The translations under genes and the position numbers were made by a program. A DNA stretch of 40,405 bases from Burkholderiales bacterium (GTDB lineage Bacteria; Pseudomonadota; Gammaproteobacteria; Burkholderiales; Burkholderiaceae_C). The stretch is from contig JAGWVB010000006.1 of assembly GCA_018971105.1 (NCBI GenBank), positions 1-40,405 of the forward strand, given 5' to 3'. The stretch's first letter is position 1, and each line of letters opens with the position of its first letter. Under the pieces are notes generated by a model. The model worked only from the letters and a program-made list of their open reading frames with translations. It made no database searches and was not told where the DNA came from. Of this stretch, positions 31,909 to 40,405 are shown piece by piece.

Positions 31909-33309
31909 TCAGCGGCGTTCGTCCTGCAGCTGGTACCAGCGGTAGAGGATGCGCTGGCCGAGCCGGCGATAGGGCGCGAAATGGCGCGAGCGCACGACGC
32001 CGAGCACGTTCGGGTATTCGAGCGGCGTGTCGTAGATCGGCAGCGACGGCGCAGCGCGTCCGGCGATGCGCTCGGCCAGGCGGCGTCCGGCATGCCCCGA
32101 GAACGAGACGCCGTTGCCGCCGTAGCCCAGCGCGTAGTAGAGCGTCGTGCGCGGGTCGGGCTGGACGATGCGCGGCATCATGTCGTGGCTGACATCGACC
32201 CAGCCCCACCAGGCATGGTCGATGGCGATGCCGCGCAACGCCGGGAACTTGCGGTGCAGCCCGGCGACGAGCAGCTCGAGGTGGCGCGGATGCGGTGCGT
32301 CGGCCCCGGTGATCGCGCTGCGGCTGCCGATCTGCACGCGGTCGTCGGGCAGCCGCCGGTAGTAGTGGCGCAGCGTGCGCGTGTCGGTGATGAACTGGTG
32401 CGTGCGGAATCCCGTCGCCTCGAGCTGGGCCGCGGTGAGCGGCGCCGTGACGAGCGAATTCGACAGGATAGGCATCAGCTTGGCCTCGACGCTGCGGTGC
32501 AGCCCCGGGCTCGTGTAGCCGCCGGTGGCGAAGGCGACGGCGCGCGCGCGAACCGTGCCGCCGGGCGTGGCGAGGTGATGGACGTCGCCGACGCTGCGCA
32601 TCGACGTCACCGGGCTCGCGGTGTGAATCTTCACGCCGAGCGCGCGCGCCAGGCGCTGGTAGCCGAAGGCGAGCTTGAGCGGATGGACGCCGATGCCTTC
32701 GCTCTCGTGCATCGCGCCGCAGGCCTCGGCGTCGTCGACATAGTCGCGGCGCACGGCTTCGCGGTCGAGGATCGCCGTGTCGTAGCCGAAGACCTCGCGC
32801 ATCAGAGCGGCCTCGGCGCGCAGGAACGCCATCTTGCGTTCGCGATGGGCGATGTAGAGATGGCCGCCGGGCTGGGCGTCGCAGGGGATCTCGGCGACCA
32901 GCGAGCGGAAGGTCTCGAAGCCGGCGCGGATCTCGGCGTCGAGCGCGAGCGCCGTCGGCCGGCCCCAGCGCGCGATCCATTGCGAGCGGTAGAGGCGGCC
33001 GCTGGCGTTCTGGCCCTGGCCGCCGTTGCGGCTCGTGCAGCCCCAGGCGACGCGGTTGGCCTCGAGCACGGTGGCGCGGATGCCATGCTCGCGCGCCAGG
33101 AAGAGCGCGGTGGCCAGCCCCGTGAACCCCGCGCCGACGATGACGACATCGGCGTCGAGGTCGCCCGTGACGGGGCCGTCGTCGGCGGGCGGCTCGCCGG
33201 CCGTCGCGACCCAGTAGGTCGGTGCGTAGTCGCTGCCCTGGCCCGGGTGGCGGGCCACCAGCGGGTCGTAGCGCGGATCGTAGGCGGCGGGCATCGCGGC
33301 GGTCGTCAT
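31909..33309 (-). CDS. DAO-family FAD-dependent oxidoreductase (possible taurine dehydrogenase TauY-like)
   Basis: Flavoprotein of 466 aa of the glycine/D-amino acid oxidase (DadA/PuuB) superfamily. The FAD motif is DVVIVGAGFTGLATALFLAREHG (about residues 54-76), followed by CTSRNGGQGQNASGRLYRSQ. C-terminal flavin contacts are DVSHDMMPRI and ALGYGGNGVSFSGHAGRRLAERI. Such enzymes oxidise amines or amino acids. The length and style recall gamma-glutamylputrescine oxidase and the large subunit of taurine dehydrogenase; the latter would fit the xsc/ackA remnant next to it, but the name is only a hypothesis. It lies 3 bp downstream of a SnoaL gene in one minus-strand unit headed by operator-like site 6. 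An early ATG at 33309 gives a 50-residue Pro-rich lead (YWVATAGEPPADDGPV). Confidence 0.8.
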   Translation of the reverse strand: MTTAAMPAAYDPRYDPLVARHPGQGSDYAPTYWVATAGEPPADDGPVTGDLDADVVIVGAGFTGLATALFLAREHGIRATVLEANRVAWGCTSRNGGQGQNASGRLYRSQWIARWGRPTALALDAEIRAGFETFRSLVAEIPCDAQPGGHLYIAHRERKMAFLRAEAALMREVFGYDTAILDREAVRRDYVDDAEACGAMHESEGIGVHPLKLAFGYQRLARALGVKIHTASPVTSMRSVGDVHHLATPGGTVRARAVAFATGGYTSPGLHRSVEAKLMPILSNSLVTAPLTAAQLEATGFRTHQFITDTRTLRHYYRRLPDDRVQIGSRSAITGADAPHPRHLELLVAGLHRKFPALRGIAIDHAWWGWVDVSHDMMPRIVQPDPRTTLYYALGYGGNGVSFSGHAGRRLAERIAGRAAPSLPIYDTPLEYPNVLGVVRSRHFAPYRRLGQRILYRWYQLQDERR

Positions 33310-33312
33310 CGG

Positions 33313-33711
33313 TCAGCCCGCGGCCAGGGGCGGCCGGTCCTTGCGGAACGCGTTCTTGACCGCGATGCGGCCGTCGCGGAACGTGAAAACGTCGACCATG
33401 CGCGCCTCGATGCGGGTGCCGTCGGCGCGCGTGCCGCTGAAGGTCGATTCGGAGATGCCGCGGTCGCCGCAGACGACATGCACGCCATCGCGCCAGGCGG
33501 CGTCGGGGAAGATCTGCCAGGCGAGCTGGAAACCGGCCCGCACGGCCTCGGCGCCGCTGTAGGTGCGGCCCTGGAGCTCGGGTCCGGCGACGGCGTGGAA
33601 GACGCAGTCGTCGGTCATGAACGCCATCAGCGCATCGATGTCGTGCCGGTTCCAGGCTGCGGCGAACGCCTCCAGCATGGCGACGTCGACGGCTTTCGAT
33701 TGAACAGGCAT
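33313..33711 (-). CDS. SnoaL-like NTF2-fold protein
   Basis: Single NTF2-fold domain of 132 aa. LEAFAAAWNRHDIDALMAFM (about residues 13-32), DDCVFHAVAGPELQGRTYSG and FTFRDGRIAVKNAFRKDRPP are the usual pattern of SnoaL_2-type proteins. Members include ketosteroid isomerase-like and unknown small-molecule binding proteins. No KSI catalytic set is obvious by eye. It is the first gene of a two-gene unit with the flavoprotein and starts 65 bp from operator-like site 6. I cannot name its substrate. Confidence 0.82.
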   Translation of the reverse strand: MPVQSKAVDVAMLEAFAAAWNRHDIDALMAFMTDDCVFHAVAGPELQGRTYSGAEAVRAGFQLAWQIFPDAAWRDGVHVVCGDRGISESTFSGTRADGTRIEARMVDVFTFRDGRIAVKNAFRKDRPPLAAG

Positions 33712-33776
33712 GCGCTGGGCTCGGTGGCGGGCCGGGGCGACCCGGATTCCATGGTCGCGCAGCGGCCGCCGCGGGC

Positions 33777-33795
33777 CATCGTTCGATCGGACTAG
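33777..33795 (-). promoter_or_regulatory. Operator-like palindrome, site 6 (minus-strand unit)
   Basis: On the minus strand the site reads CTAGTCCGATCGAACGATG. It ends 65 bp before the ATG (33711) of the SnoaL gene, matching the spacing of sites 1-3. It shares the 213-bp divergent space with site 7. Confidence 0.6.
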
Positions 33796-33827
33796 TGCGC
33801 GATCGCGACCCCGGGCGGCGGCGCGGG

Positions 33828-33847
33828 CCACGTCCGTTCGGACGTGG
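33828..33847 (+). promoter_or_regulatory. Operator-like palindrome, site 7 (perfect inverted repeat)
   Basis: CCACGTCCGTTCGGACGTGG is a perfect palindrome, 9 bp plus 2 bp plus 9 bp, ending 77 bp before the ATG of the SDR at 33925. It is the most symmetrical member of the family and shows that the recognised element is an inverted repeat with CGTCCG half-sites. The core GTCCG..CGGAC is shared by the other sites. Confidence 0.65.
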
Positions 33848-33924
33848 CCGCCGGCGCCGCGCTCACGCATCGTCGCGTTGCGGCGCGCCCAACCGGGGCT
33901 GCGCGCAATCTGGAGCAGACATCC

Positions 33925-34668
33925 ATGTTCGATCTCAGCGGCCGCGTGGCCCTCGTGACCGGTGCCGGCCAGGGCATGGGCCTGGGCGTAGCGAGGGCGC
34001 TCGCGCGCCAGGGCGCGAAGGTCGCGATCAACGACTATTACGGCGAACGCGCCGAGGCCGCGGTCGCCGCGCTGCGCGGCGAAGGGCTGCAGGCGATGGC
34101 GGCGCCGGGGGACATCACCCAGGCGCCGGTGCGCGAAGCCATCGTCGACGCCGCGCGCACTGCCTGGGGCGAGGTCGACATCCTCGTCAACAACGCCGGC
34201 GTGCCGCCCGGGATGCCGAACTCGCTGCGCCAGCTCAAGGACCTCAAGGACGAGGACTTCGAGATCCAGCTCGACCTCAACCTGCGCGCCATCGTCGGCC
34301 TCACGCGGCTCGTCGTCGACGGCATGTGCGAGCGCGGCTGGGGTCGCATCGTCATCGTCAGCAGCGAGTTCTGGCGCATCGGCATGGCCATGGGTCTGTC
34401 GAATTACGCCGCGGCCAAGGCGGCGGCGCTGGGCTTCATGCGCCATCTCGCGCACGAGGTCGGGCGCCATGGCGTCACCGCCAATGCGGTCTCGCTGGGG
34501 GCGATGAACAATTTCGGCTACGACGAGATCGCGCGCCGCACGACCGCCGTCGGCCGCGCCGGCACGCCCGATGATGTCGGCGCCGCCGTCGTCTATCTCG
34601 CGTCGGCCGAGGCGGCCTGGTACACCGGCCAGGTGATGGCCCTCAACGGCGGCTCGCTGACGGCTTGA
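33925..34668 (+). CDS. SDR-family oxidoreductase
   Basis: Short-chain dehydrogenase of 247 aa. NAD(P) site TGAGQGMGLGVARAL (about residues 12-26), VDILVNNAGVPPGMPNS, Ser in IVSSEFWRIG and the catalytic pair in NYAAAKAAA. The loop PPGMPNSLRQLKDLKDEDFE is longer than usual between the NNAG motif and helix 4, and may contact a large substrate. It is a single gene ahead of the thiolase unit at 34744 (75-bp gap with site 8). A hydroxysteroid or 3-hydroxyacyl-CoA dehydrogenase is likely. Confidence 0.84.
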   Translation: MFDLSGRVALVTGAGQGMGLGVARALARQGAKVAINDYYGERAEAAVAALRGEGLQAMAAPGDITQAPVREAIVDAARTAWGEVDILVNNAGVPPGMPNSLRQLKDLKDEDFEIQLDLNLRAIVGLTRLVVDGMCERGWGRIVIVSSEFWRIGMAMGLSNYAAAKAAALGFMRHLAHEVGRHGVTANAVSLGAMNNFGYDEIARRTTAVGRAGTPDDVGAAVVYLASAEAAWYTGQVMALNGGSLTA

Positions 34669-34692
34669 CCGGGCGCCTTCGGGCCGCCGCGA

Positions 34693-34711
34693 TTAGTCCG
34701 AATCGGGTAGG
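34693..34711 (+). promoter_or_regulatory. Operator-like palindrome, site 8 (degenerate right half)
   Basis: TTAGTCCGAATCGGGTAGG has a left half identical to site 1 (TTAGTCCGAA) and a right half that has lost CGGACG. It ends 32 bp before ATG 34744, closer than the other sites. It probably serves the thiolase-FadB-GMC-ACAD unit. Confidence 0.45.
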
Positions 34712-34743
34712 CCGTCGCGGCGCCCATCGTTCATGCTGCAGGC

Positions 34744-35952
<1,209 letters not shown>

Positions 35953-35956
35953 AGGC

Positions 35957-38122
35957 ATGCATCCGAACCCCGTCATCCGGCTCGAGGTCGATGCCGACCA
36001 GATCGCGACGCTGACGATCGACTACCCCGGCAAGTCGATGAACGTCATCGACCAGGCCTTCCTCGACGACCTGCACGCCGGCATCGATCGCGTCGCCGCC
36101 GATCCCGGCATCCGCGGCGCCATCATCACCAGCGGCAAGGCGGCCTTCGTCGCCGGCGCCGACCTCGTGACGATGGAGGCCAACCTCGACCGCATGCAGG
36201 ACGATCCGGTCGACGTCGCGCTGCACAAGTACGGCGCGCTGTCGCGCGCGGTGCGTCGCATCGAGACCTGCGGCAAGCCGGTCGTCGCCGCGATCAACGG
36301 CACGGCGATGGGCGGCGGCTACGAGATCTGCCTCGGCTGCCACCGGCGCGTGATGTCGACCGCCGCCGGCGTCGTCGTCGGCCTGCCCGAGGTCCAGGTC
36401 GGCCTGCTGCCGGGCGGCGGCGGCACGCAGCGGCTGCCGCGCATGATCGGCGTCCAGGCCGCGATGCCCTGGCTGATGGAAGGCAAGAGCGCGGCCGCGG
36501 CCGAGGCGCTGCAGGCGGGCCTCGTCGACGCCGTCGCCGCGCCCGAGGAACTGCTGGCCGAGGCGCGGCGCTGGCTGCTCGGCGAGCCGGTCGCTCGCCA
36601 GCCCTGGGACGTCAAGGGTTACAAGATCCCGGGCGGCGGGCCGCTCGACCCGCGCGTCGCGCCGGCCTTCGTCGTCGGCAACACGATGCTGATGGCGCGC
36701 ACCCATGGCAAGCTGCCGGCGCCGCTGGCGATCCAGAGCTGCCTCTTCGAAGGGCTGCAGCTGCCGATCGACAAGGCGTTGCGCATCGAATCGAAATACC
36801 TGCTCGACACGGCGATGAACAGCCCGGTCTCGCGCAGCATGATCCGCACGCTGTTCGTCAACAAGACCAAGGCCGAGAAAGGACTGCACCGGCCCGCCGG
36901 CTTCGAGCGCAGCGAATGCCGGCGCCTGGGCATCGTCGGCGCCGGGATGATGGGCGCGGGCATCGCGCTGCACGCGGCGCAGCGCCGCATCGAGGTCGTG
37001 CTGATCGACCGCGACGCCGCCGCCGCGGAGCGCGGCCGCGACCATGCCGTGCGCGCGCTCGCGCGCCAGGTCGAGAAGGGCCGCCTGACGCGCGAGGCCG
37101 CCGACGCGGTGCTCTCGCGCATCACGGCGAGTGCCGACTATGCGGCGCTGCGCGACGCCGACCTCGTCGTCGAGGCGGTGTTCGAGGACCGCGCCGTGAA
37201 GGCCGAGGTGACGCGCCGCATCGACGCCGTCGTCGGACCCGACTGCGTCGTCGCGACCAACACCTCGGCGCTGCCGATCACGCTGCTGGCCGAGGCCAGC
37301 GCGCATCCCGAGCGCTACATCGGCCTGCATTTCTTCTCGCCCGCCGAGCGCATGCCGCTGGTCGAAGTGATCCGCGGCCGGCGCACGAGCGACGCGACGC
37401 TGGCGCGCGCGCTCGACCTCGTCGGCCAGCTGAAGAGGACGCCGATCGTCGTCAATGACGCGCGCGGCTTCTACACCAGCCGCTTCATCGGCTCCTTCAT
37501 CGACGACGCCATCGGCATGGTCGCCGAGGGCATCGCGCCGGCGCTGATCGAGAACTGCGCGCGCCATGTCGGCATGCCGGTGGGGCCGCTGGCGATCACT
37601 GACGAGCTTTCGATCGAGCTCTCGGTCCATGCCGGCGAGGCGCAGCGCAAGGAGTTCCCCGAGAGCTACCGCGAGGGCCGCTCGGTGCCGGTGCTGCGCC
37701 GGCTCTACGAGCTCGGGCGCCTGGGCAAGAAGGTCGGGCGCGGCTTCTATGACCATGGCGAGGGCGGCAAGCGGCTTTGGCCGGGCCTGGCCGAGCTCTA
37801 CCCGCTGCGCGCCGAGCAGCCCGACGCGCGCGACCTCGAGCTGCGCATCCTCCATGTGCAGGCGCTCGAGGCCGTGCACGCGCTCGCCGAAGGCGTGCTC
37901 ACCGATCCCGCCGACGGCGACCTCGGTGCCATCCTCGGCGTTGGTTTCCCGGCCTACACCGGCGGGCCCTTCTGCTACATCGACGGCGTCGGCGTCGCCG
38001 CCTTCGTCGCCACCTCGGACCGCCTGGCGCAGCGCTGGGGCGAGCATCTGCGCGCGCCGGCGCTGCTGCGCGAGATGGCGGCAAATGGCCGCACCTTCTA
38101 CGGCCCCGGCGCCCGCGTCTGA
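35957..38122 (+). CDS. Multifunctional enoyl-CoA hydratase/3-hydroxyacyl-CoA dehydrogenase (FadB/FadJ-type)
   Basis: Protein of 721 aa. The N-terminal crotonase domain (residues 1-190) has both hydratase glutamates, Glu123 (GGGYEICLG) and Glu145 (LPEVQVG). The dehydrogenase part begins with the NAD motif RLGIVGAGMMGAGIALHAA (about residues 323-342). The catalytic His is in YIGLHFFSPAERMPLVEVI, and PIVVNDARGFYTSR plus two C-terminal HAD domains (GRGFYDH near 595) follow. All key residues are intact, so it should hydrate and oxidise enoyl-CoA esters before the thiolase at 34744. It forms an operon with the thiolase and the GMC and ACAD genes. Steroid side-chain oxidation is the likely job. Confidence 0.92.
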   Translation: MHPNPVIRLEVDADQIATLTIDYPGKSMNVIDQAFLDDLHAGIDRVAADPGIRGAIITSGKAAFVAGADLVTMEANLDRMQDDPVDVALHKYGALSRAVRRIETCGKPVVAAINGTAMGGGYEICLGCHRRVMSTAAGVVVGLPEVQVGLLPGGGGTQRLPRMIGVQAAMPWLMEGKSAAAAEALQAGLVDAVAAPEELLAEARRWLLGEPVARQPWDVKGYKIPGGGPLDPRVAPAFVVGNTMLMARTHGKLPAPLAIQSCLFEGLQLPIDKALRIESKYLLDTAMNSPVSRSMIRTLFVNKTKAEKGLHRPAGFERSECRRLGIVGAGMMGAGIALHAAQRRIEVVLIDRDAAAAERGRDHAVRALARQVEKGRLTREAADAVLSRITASADYAALRDADLVVEAVFEDRAVKAEVTRRIDAVVGPDCVVATNTSALPITLLAEASAHPERYIGLHFFSPAERMPLVEVIRGRRTSDATLARALDLVGQLKRTPIVVNDARGFYTSRFIGSFIDDAIGMVAEGIAPALIENCARHVGMPVGPLAITDELSIELSVHAGEAQRKEFPESYREGRSVPVLRRLYELGRLGKKVGRGFYDHGEGGKRLWPGLAELYPLRAEQPDARDLELRILHVQALEAVHALAEGVLTDPADGDLGAILGVGFPAYTGGPFCYIDGVGVAAFVATSDRLAQRWGEHLRAPALLREMAANGRTFYGPGARV

Positions 38123-38132
38123 GGCGCCGCCG

Positions 38133-39797
38133 ATGACCAAGGATCTGATTGACGGCGGCGACTGGGATTGCATCGTCATCGGTGCCGGATCGGCCGGCGC
38201 GACGCTGGCCGCGCGGCTGAGCGAGGACCCGGCGCTGCACGTGCTGCTGGTCGAGGCCGGCGGCAGCCATCGCCGCGCCGCGGTCGACATGCCGGCCGGC
38301 TGGGGCGCGATGCAGCACGACCCGCGCTACAGCTGGGGCCATCGCACCGAGCCCGAGCGCTGGGCCGGCGGGCGCCGCATCCATGTGCCGCGCGGCCGGC
38401 TGCTAGGCGGCTCGTCGTCGATCAACGGCATGCTCTACGTCCGCGGTCACCGGCTCGATTACGACGGCTGGGTCGAGCAGGGCGCCGCCGGCTGGGGCTG
38501 GGACGACCTGCTGCCGTATTTCATGCGCACCGAGGACCAGCACAGCCTCGACGGCGGCTTGCACGGCCGCGGCGGCGTGCTGACGGCGGCCGACATCGAG
38601 CCCGTGCATCCGATCAGCCGCGCGATGGTCGAGGCCGCGGTGCAGGCCGGGCTGCGCCGCACCGCCGACTTCAACGACGGCGAGCCGCAGGGCGCCGGCC
38701 TCTACCAGGTGAATGTCGATCGCGGTCGCCGCGCCTCGGTCGCGCGCAATGCGCTCGAGCCGGCGCTGCGGCGGCCGAACCTGCGCCTCGAGAGCCGCGC
38801 GCTCGTCGAGCGCATCGAGCTGCGGGACGGCGCCGCCTGCGGCATCGCCTACCGTCGCCACGACGGTTCGGTCGTGCGCGCCGCTGCGCGGCGCGAGGTG
38901 CTGCTGTGCGCCGGCGCGCTGGCCTCGCCGCAGCTGCTGATGCTCTCCGGCATCGGTCCGGGCGCGCATCTGCAGGAACTCGGCATCGCCGTGCAGCAGG
39001 ATCTGCCGGGTGTCGGCCAGAACCTGCAGGACCATCCGCTGGCGCCGATGACCTGGCGGCTCAAGCCCGGCACGCCGAGCCTGAATTCGCATCTGCGCGG
39101 CTTCGGCCTCGTCGGCTCGGTGCTGCGCTACCTGCTCACGCGCAGCGGCCCGATGAAGCTGCCGGCATCCGAATTCGGCGCCTATCTGCGCAGCGATCCG
39201 GCGCTGCCCTGCGACGACATCCAGGTCTTCGGCTTGCCGGTGACGGGCGATGTCGAGGGCAATATGGAAGGCAAGGCGGCGAGCGCCGATGCGTTCCCGG
39301 GCATGACGCTGGCGCCCTATCCGCTGCGGCCCTGGTCGCGCGGATCGCTGTGGCTGCGCGAGCCGCACGCGCAGGCGTTGCCGGCCTTCCGCTTCAACTT
39401 CCTCGACGACGAGCGCGACCGCCGCACGCTGCTGTGGGGCCTGCGCTGGTTGCGCGGCATGGCGCGCCAGCCCGCGCTGGCCGGACTCGTCGAGGCCGAG
39501 ACGCGGCCCGGGCCGGGTGTCGAGAGCGACGCCGAATGGCTGGCCTGGATCGCCCCCGTGCTGACGACCGGCCACCATGCGGTGGGCAGCTGCCGCATGG
39601 GCCGTGCCGACGATGACGGCGCCGTCGTCACGCCCGATCTCAAGGTGCGCGGCGTCGATCGCCTGCGCGTCATCGACGCCTCGGTGATGCCGCGGCTGAT
39701 CAGCGGCAACACCAATGCGACCGCGGTCGTCATCGGCGACAAGGGCGCAGACCTGGTGCTCGGCCGCGCCGCACCGCCCCCGCTGCACATCGCCTGA
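38133..39797 (+). CDS. GMC-family FAD oxidoreductase (choline dehydrogenase-like)
   Basis: Flavoprotein of 554 aa. N-terminal FAD fold [20 protein letters not shown] (about residues 13-32), the GMC signature [19 protein letters not shown] (about residues 88-106) and the second signature [16 protein letters not shown]. The catalytic His pair lies in [13 protein letters not shown] and Asn in [21 protein letters not shown] enzymes oxidise primary or secondary alcohols to aldehydes or ketones. In this operon it may oxidise a side-chain alcohol (for example the terminal C26/C27 position) to an aldehyde before CoA activation. Cholesterol oxidase of the GMC type is less likely because it usually has a signal peptide, which is not seen here. 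The gene sits 10 bp after the FadB-type gene and 6 bp before the ACAD gene. Confidence 0.86.
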   Translation: MTKDLIDGGDWDCIVIGAGSAGATLAARLSEDPALHVLLVEAGGSHRRAAVDMPAGWGAMQHDPRYSWGHRTEPERWAGGRRIHVPRGRLLGGSSSINGMLYVRGHRLDYDGWVEQGAAGWGWDDLLPYFMRTEDQHSLDGGLHGRGGVLTAADIEPVHPISRAMVEAAVQAGLRRTADFNDGEPQGAGLYQVNVDRGRRASVARNALEPALRRPNLRLESRALVERIELRDGAACGIAYRRHDGSVVRAAARREVLLCAGALASPQLLMLSGIGPGAHLQELGIAVQQDLPGVGQNLQDHPLAPMTWRLKPGTPSLNSHLRGFGLVGSVLRYLLTRSGPMKLPASEFGAYLRSDPALPCDDIQVFGLPVTGDVEGNMEGKAASADAFPGMTLAPYPLRPWSRGSLWLREPHAQALPAFRFNFLDDERDRRTLLWGLRWLRGMARQPALAGLVEAETRPGPGVESDAEWLAWIAPVLTTGHHAVGSCRMGRADDDGAVVTPDLKVRGVDRLRVIDASVMPRLISGNTNATAVVIGDKGADLVLGRAAPPPLHIA

Positions 39798-39803
39798 ACC
39801 GCC

Positions 39804-40405
39804 ATGAACTTCGACTTCTCCGACGACCAGAAACTGCTGCGCGACGAGCTGCGCCGCATGCTCGAGCGCGAGTCGCCGCCGGCGCTGGCGCGGCGGCTGA
39901 TCGATGAGGGCGGTACGCATCACGCCGGTGTCTGGCGCCATCTCGTCGAGATGGGCGCGACGGCACTGATGCTGCCCGAGTCCTGCGGTGGCAGCGGGCT
40001 CGGCGCGCTCGAACTCTGTGTCGCCGCCGAGGCCCTCGGGCGCCAGCTGAGCCCCGTGCCCTATGCCTCGACGATGGGGCTGGCGCTGCAGGCGCTGCTG
40101 CTCGGCGCGAGCGCGACGCAGCAGTCGCGCTGGCTGCCGCGTCTGGGCGCGGGTGCGATCGCGGCGCTGGCGGCGCCGCTGGATGGCGCCGCTGCGGCGC
40201 TGCCGCGCTGGGACGGGCGCGCGCTCAGCGGCGTCGCGCCGCTCGTCGCCGATGGCGAGGCGGCCGTGTTCGCCGTCGTCCTCGCCGCCGACGCGCAGGG
40301 CCGCGAATGCTGGGTCGTCGCCGAACTCGACGCCGGTGTCGCGCGGCGCCGGCTCGCGACGCTCGACCCCTCGCGCCCCTGGGCCGAGCTGCGCTTCGAC
40401 GCCAC
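39804..40405 (+). CDS. Acyl-CoA dehydrogenase, N-terminal part (truncated by window end)
   Basis: Open frame of 200 complete codons running off the window edge. MNFDFSDDQKLLRDELRRML, then MGATALMLPESCGGSGLGAL and CVAAEALGRQLSPVPYAST, are the usual N-terminal helical domain of acyl-CoA dehydrogenases. The style resembles the shorter steroid subunits at 19255 and 22377. A full subunit would end near position 40930, so the catalytic or FAD segments cannot be checked. A catalytic-type partner may follow outside the window, as in the other two pairs. Confidence 0.85.
   Translation, partial: MNFDFSDDQKLLRDELRRMLERESPPALARRLIDEGGTHHAGVWRHLVEMGATALMLPESCGGSGLGALELCVAAEALGRQLSPVPYASTMGLALQALLLGASATQQSRWLPRLGAGAIAALAAPLDGAAAALPRWDGRALSGVAPLVADGEAAVFAVVLAADAQGRECWVVAELDAGVARRRLATLDPSRPWAELRFDA

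Overview
This window is a steroid and bile-acid degradation locus from a very GC-rich bacterium, probably a betaproteobacterium of the Burkholderiales. The reasons are the roughly 70% GC codon bias, a near-collinear match of one SDR (5869-6624) to the Comamonas testosteroni 3beta/17beta-hydroxysteroid dehydrogenase, and a LuxR-type regulator of TesR/TeiR size and layout. These identifications come from remembered sequences and motifs; no search was run.

Layout. From 1227 to 28535 every gene is on the plus strand, most separated by under 20 bp or overlapping. (A) 76-9322: ring A/B genes. A flavin reductase (minus) is divergent from hsaA, two KstD-type flavoproteins, a 3beta/17beta-HSD, the reductase KshB and the CoA ligase FadD3. 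(B) 9440-12649: two SDRs, a BaiE-like SnoaL protein and an Old Yellow Enzyme, possibly a module that removes a ring hydroxyl group. (C) 12769-24706: the extradiol dioxygenase HsaC/TesB, then the C/D-ring pathway: IpdA, IpdB, a crotonase, IpdC, EchA20, two acyl-CoA dehydrogenase pairs, a FadA6-type thiolase and an SDR. (D) 24817-28535: IpdF, a MaoC hydratase, a thiolase and the LuxR regulator. (E) 28589-29728 (minus): an AMACR-type racemase. (F) 29806-31460: a decayed stretch with an iclR pseudogene and a deletion-fused xsc/ackA remnant, then a small secreted or membrane protein gene (31651-31890). (G) 31909-33711 (minus): a DAO-family flavoprotein and a SnoaL protein. (H) 33925 to the end: an SDR, a thiolase, a FadB/FadJ-type protein, a GMC oxidoreductase and an acyl-CoA dehydrogenase cut by the window edge.

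How the genes work together. KstD enzymes and KshB (its oxygenase KshA is not here) open ring B. HsaAB hydroxylates the secosteroid phenol and HsaC cleaves ring A. FadD3 activates the released C/D-ring propionate, and IpdF, acyl-CoA dehydrogenases, EchA20, IpdAB, IpdC and FadA6 open and degrade rings C and D. The racemase, MaoC, thiolases and FadB-type protein fit side-chain beta-oxidation. HsaD, HsaEFG and KshA must lie elsewhere if the pathway is complete.

Main new observation. A 19-bp imperfect palindrome (consensus YTAGTCCGAACGGACGATG) occurs nine times, always in or next to the intergenic space ahead of a transcription unit, and usually 50-80 bp before the start codon. It divides the locus into units and suggests one regulator. 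It also precedes the small secreted protein of unknown function and the racemase.
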